Assembly: GCA_949127695.1 (NCBI GenBank)
Contig: CASBQH010000306.1
Span: forward strand, 1 to 5,416
DNA from: Synechococcales cyanobacterium PMM_0073
GTDB lineage: Bacteria > Cyanobacteriota > Cyanobacteriia > Elainellales > Elainellaceae
Reading direction: 5' to 3'
Length of the DNA stretch: 5,416 bases
Shown: piece after piece, positions 4,671 to 5,416 of the stretch
Numbering within the stretch: position 1 is the stretch's first letter
Layout of the letters: the number at the start of each line of letters is the position of its first letter
Made by a program: the position numbers and the translations under genes
The notes under the pieces: model-generated
The model's database searches: none
Told to the model about the DNA's origin: nothing
The model's input: only the letters and a program-made list of their open reading frames with translations

Positions 4671-5416
4671 TCAGCCTTTGACGCCGCTGCCCGCATCGGT
4701 GGGCACAATGTAGCGCTGCATGAAGCCGAAAAACAGCAGAATCGGTGCAATTGAAATTACTGAACCTGCCGCAATCAGCCGCCAGTCCAGCGAGAAAGCG
4801 CCTGCCAGCTTGGCCACCCCCAGCGGCAGCGTGTACAGCTCAGGCCGATCGAGAATTAACAGCGGCCAGAGAAAGTCGCTCCAAGCTCCGATAAACACAA
4901 AAATTGCCAGCGTCACCAGCGCCGGACGAATTGAGGGCAGCATGATATGCCACCAGATGCCCAGCTCCGTGCAGCCGTCGATCCGCGCCGCTTCTTCTAG
5001 TTCTTTGGGCACGCCCTGAAACGCCTGCCGCAGCAAAAAGATGCCAAAGGCCGAAGCCAGCGCCGGAAAGATTAGCCCCAGATAGGTATTTCGCAGACCC
5101 AGCTGGACGGCCAAAATGTAGAGCGGAATCATCACAATTTGAAACGGAATCAGAATCGTGGCCACCACCAGCGTAAAAATCAGCTGCTTGCCGCGAAAGT
5201 TGAGCCTTGCCAGCGGGTAGGCCGCCAGCGCACAAAACAGCAGGTTTAGCCCCACTGTCAGCCCAGACACCAGTGTACTGTTAAACAAATATTGGCCAAA
5301 CGGGTTAGTCTGCCAGACTTTGACAAAGTTGCTGAAGGTAGGCTGCGCGGGCAGAAACTGCGGCGGAAACTGAAAAATATCTTCGCCCGCTGACTTAAAA
5401 GCCGTACTCACCAGCC
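4671..5416 (-). CDS. carbohydrate ABC transporter permease, MalG type (5' end outside the window)
   Basis: This is one of the two membrane subunits of a CUT1-family sugar or sugar-alcohol importer. It would pair with a MalF-type permease, an ATPase and a periplasmic binding protein, none of which lies in the window. About 247 complete codons are visible, with five hydrophobic segments. The EAA loop that docks on the ATPase reads EEAARIDGCTELG and continues to IMLPS. WSDFLWPLL follows, and the C terminus GSGVKG is typical. A GTG at 5411 is not the true start: the frame stays open to the edge and the last bases read (x)GG-CTG-GTG, consistent with W-L-V before STAFKS, the usual sequence after the first membrane helix. 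About 30-50 residues with the first helix are therefore missing. The substrate cannot be told from this subunit; glucosylglycerol, trehalose or maltose systems are all possible in cyanobacteria. Confidence 0.94.
   Translation of the reverse strand, partial: LVSTAFKSAGEDIFQFPPQFLPAQPTFSNFVKVWQTNPFGQYLFNSTLVSGLTVGLNLLFCALAAYPLARLNFRGKQLIFTLVVATILIPFQIVMIPLYILAVQLGLRNTYLGLIFPALASAFGIFLLRQAFQGVPKELEEAARIDGCTELGIWWHIMLPSIRPALVTLAIFVFIGAWSDFLWPLLILDRPELYTLPLGVAKLAGAFSLDWRLIAAGSVISIAPILLFFGFMQRYIVPTDAGSGVKG

Noticed and set aside
4840..5235. Minus-strand ORF of 131 codons inside the sugar permease
   Set aside because: It is a different frame of the same strand as a strong MalG-type permease; its Gly/Ala/Ser-rich translation has no family features.
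5409..5411. GTG as the real start of the sugar permease
   Set aside because: The frame is open to the window edge and the preceding codons fit the conserved sequence before STAFKS; starting here would lose the first membrane helix.

Overview
The window looks cyanobacterial. Supporting signs are a HIP1 octamer (GCGATCGC) at 2435-2442, small single-domain FHA proteins, a short class I tRNA without an encoded CCA, genes mostly lacking clear Shine-Dalgarno sites, and an IS982-type insertion sequence. I cannot name the species. A Leptolyngbya-like or Synechococcus-like organism would fit, but that is inference.

Left part (1-1051): a short flank carries a minus-strand rho-independent terminator (31-60). 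It is followed by an apparently intact IS982-family element (about 84-1051) with 19-bp terminal inverted repeats (18/19 matching), one transposase ORF with a readable D-D-E triad, and a strong imperfect hairpin directly in front of the transposase start codon.

Minus-strand block (1050-2877): a small membrane-anchored protein of unknown function is followed by a CNNM/CBS/CorC-type membrane protein (HlyC/CorC family). The IS sits exactly at the 3' end of this second gene, so its present TAA stop is shared between the IS end and the flanking DNA. The terminator left of the IS is probably the gene's original terminator, now separated from it.

Centre (2964-4415, plus strand): a tRNA with anticodon CAT is followed by a 304-base gene-free stretch with two sets of short tandem repeats. 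Two tandem paralogous genes for small FHA-domain (phosphothreonine-binding) proteins come next. Their FHA cores are about 75% identical by hand alignment, and both keep a DITLI motif in the C-terminal tail. The spacer between them carries a 9-bp inverted repeat enclosing two GAATTCAGT copies.

Right part (4412-5416, minus strand): a partial MalG-type sugar ABC transporter permease runs in from the right edge, followed 31 bp later by yidD (membrane protein insertion efficiency factor). yidD and the second FHA gene converge, and their stop codons overlap in a CTAG palindrome.

I see no CRISPR array, no recognisable defence system, and nothing that amounts to a clearly new multi-gene system. The best leads are the paired FHA proteins with conserved tail threonines, the hairpin guarding the transposase start, and the IS-made stop codon.
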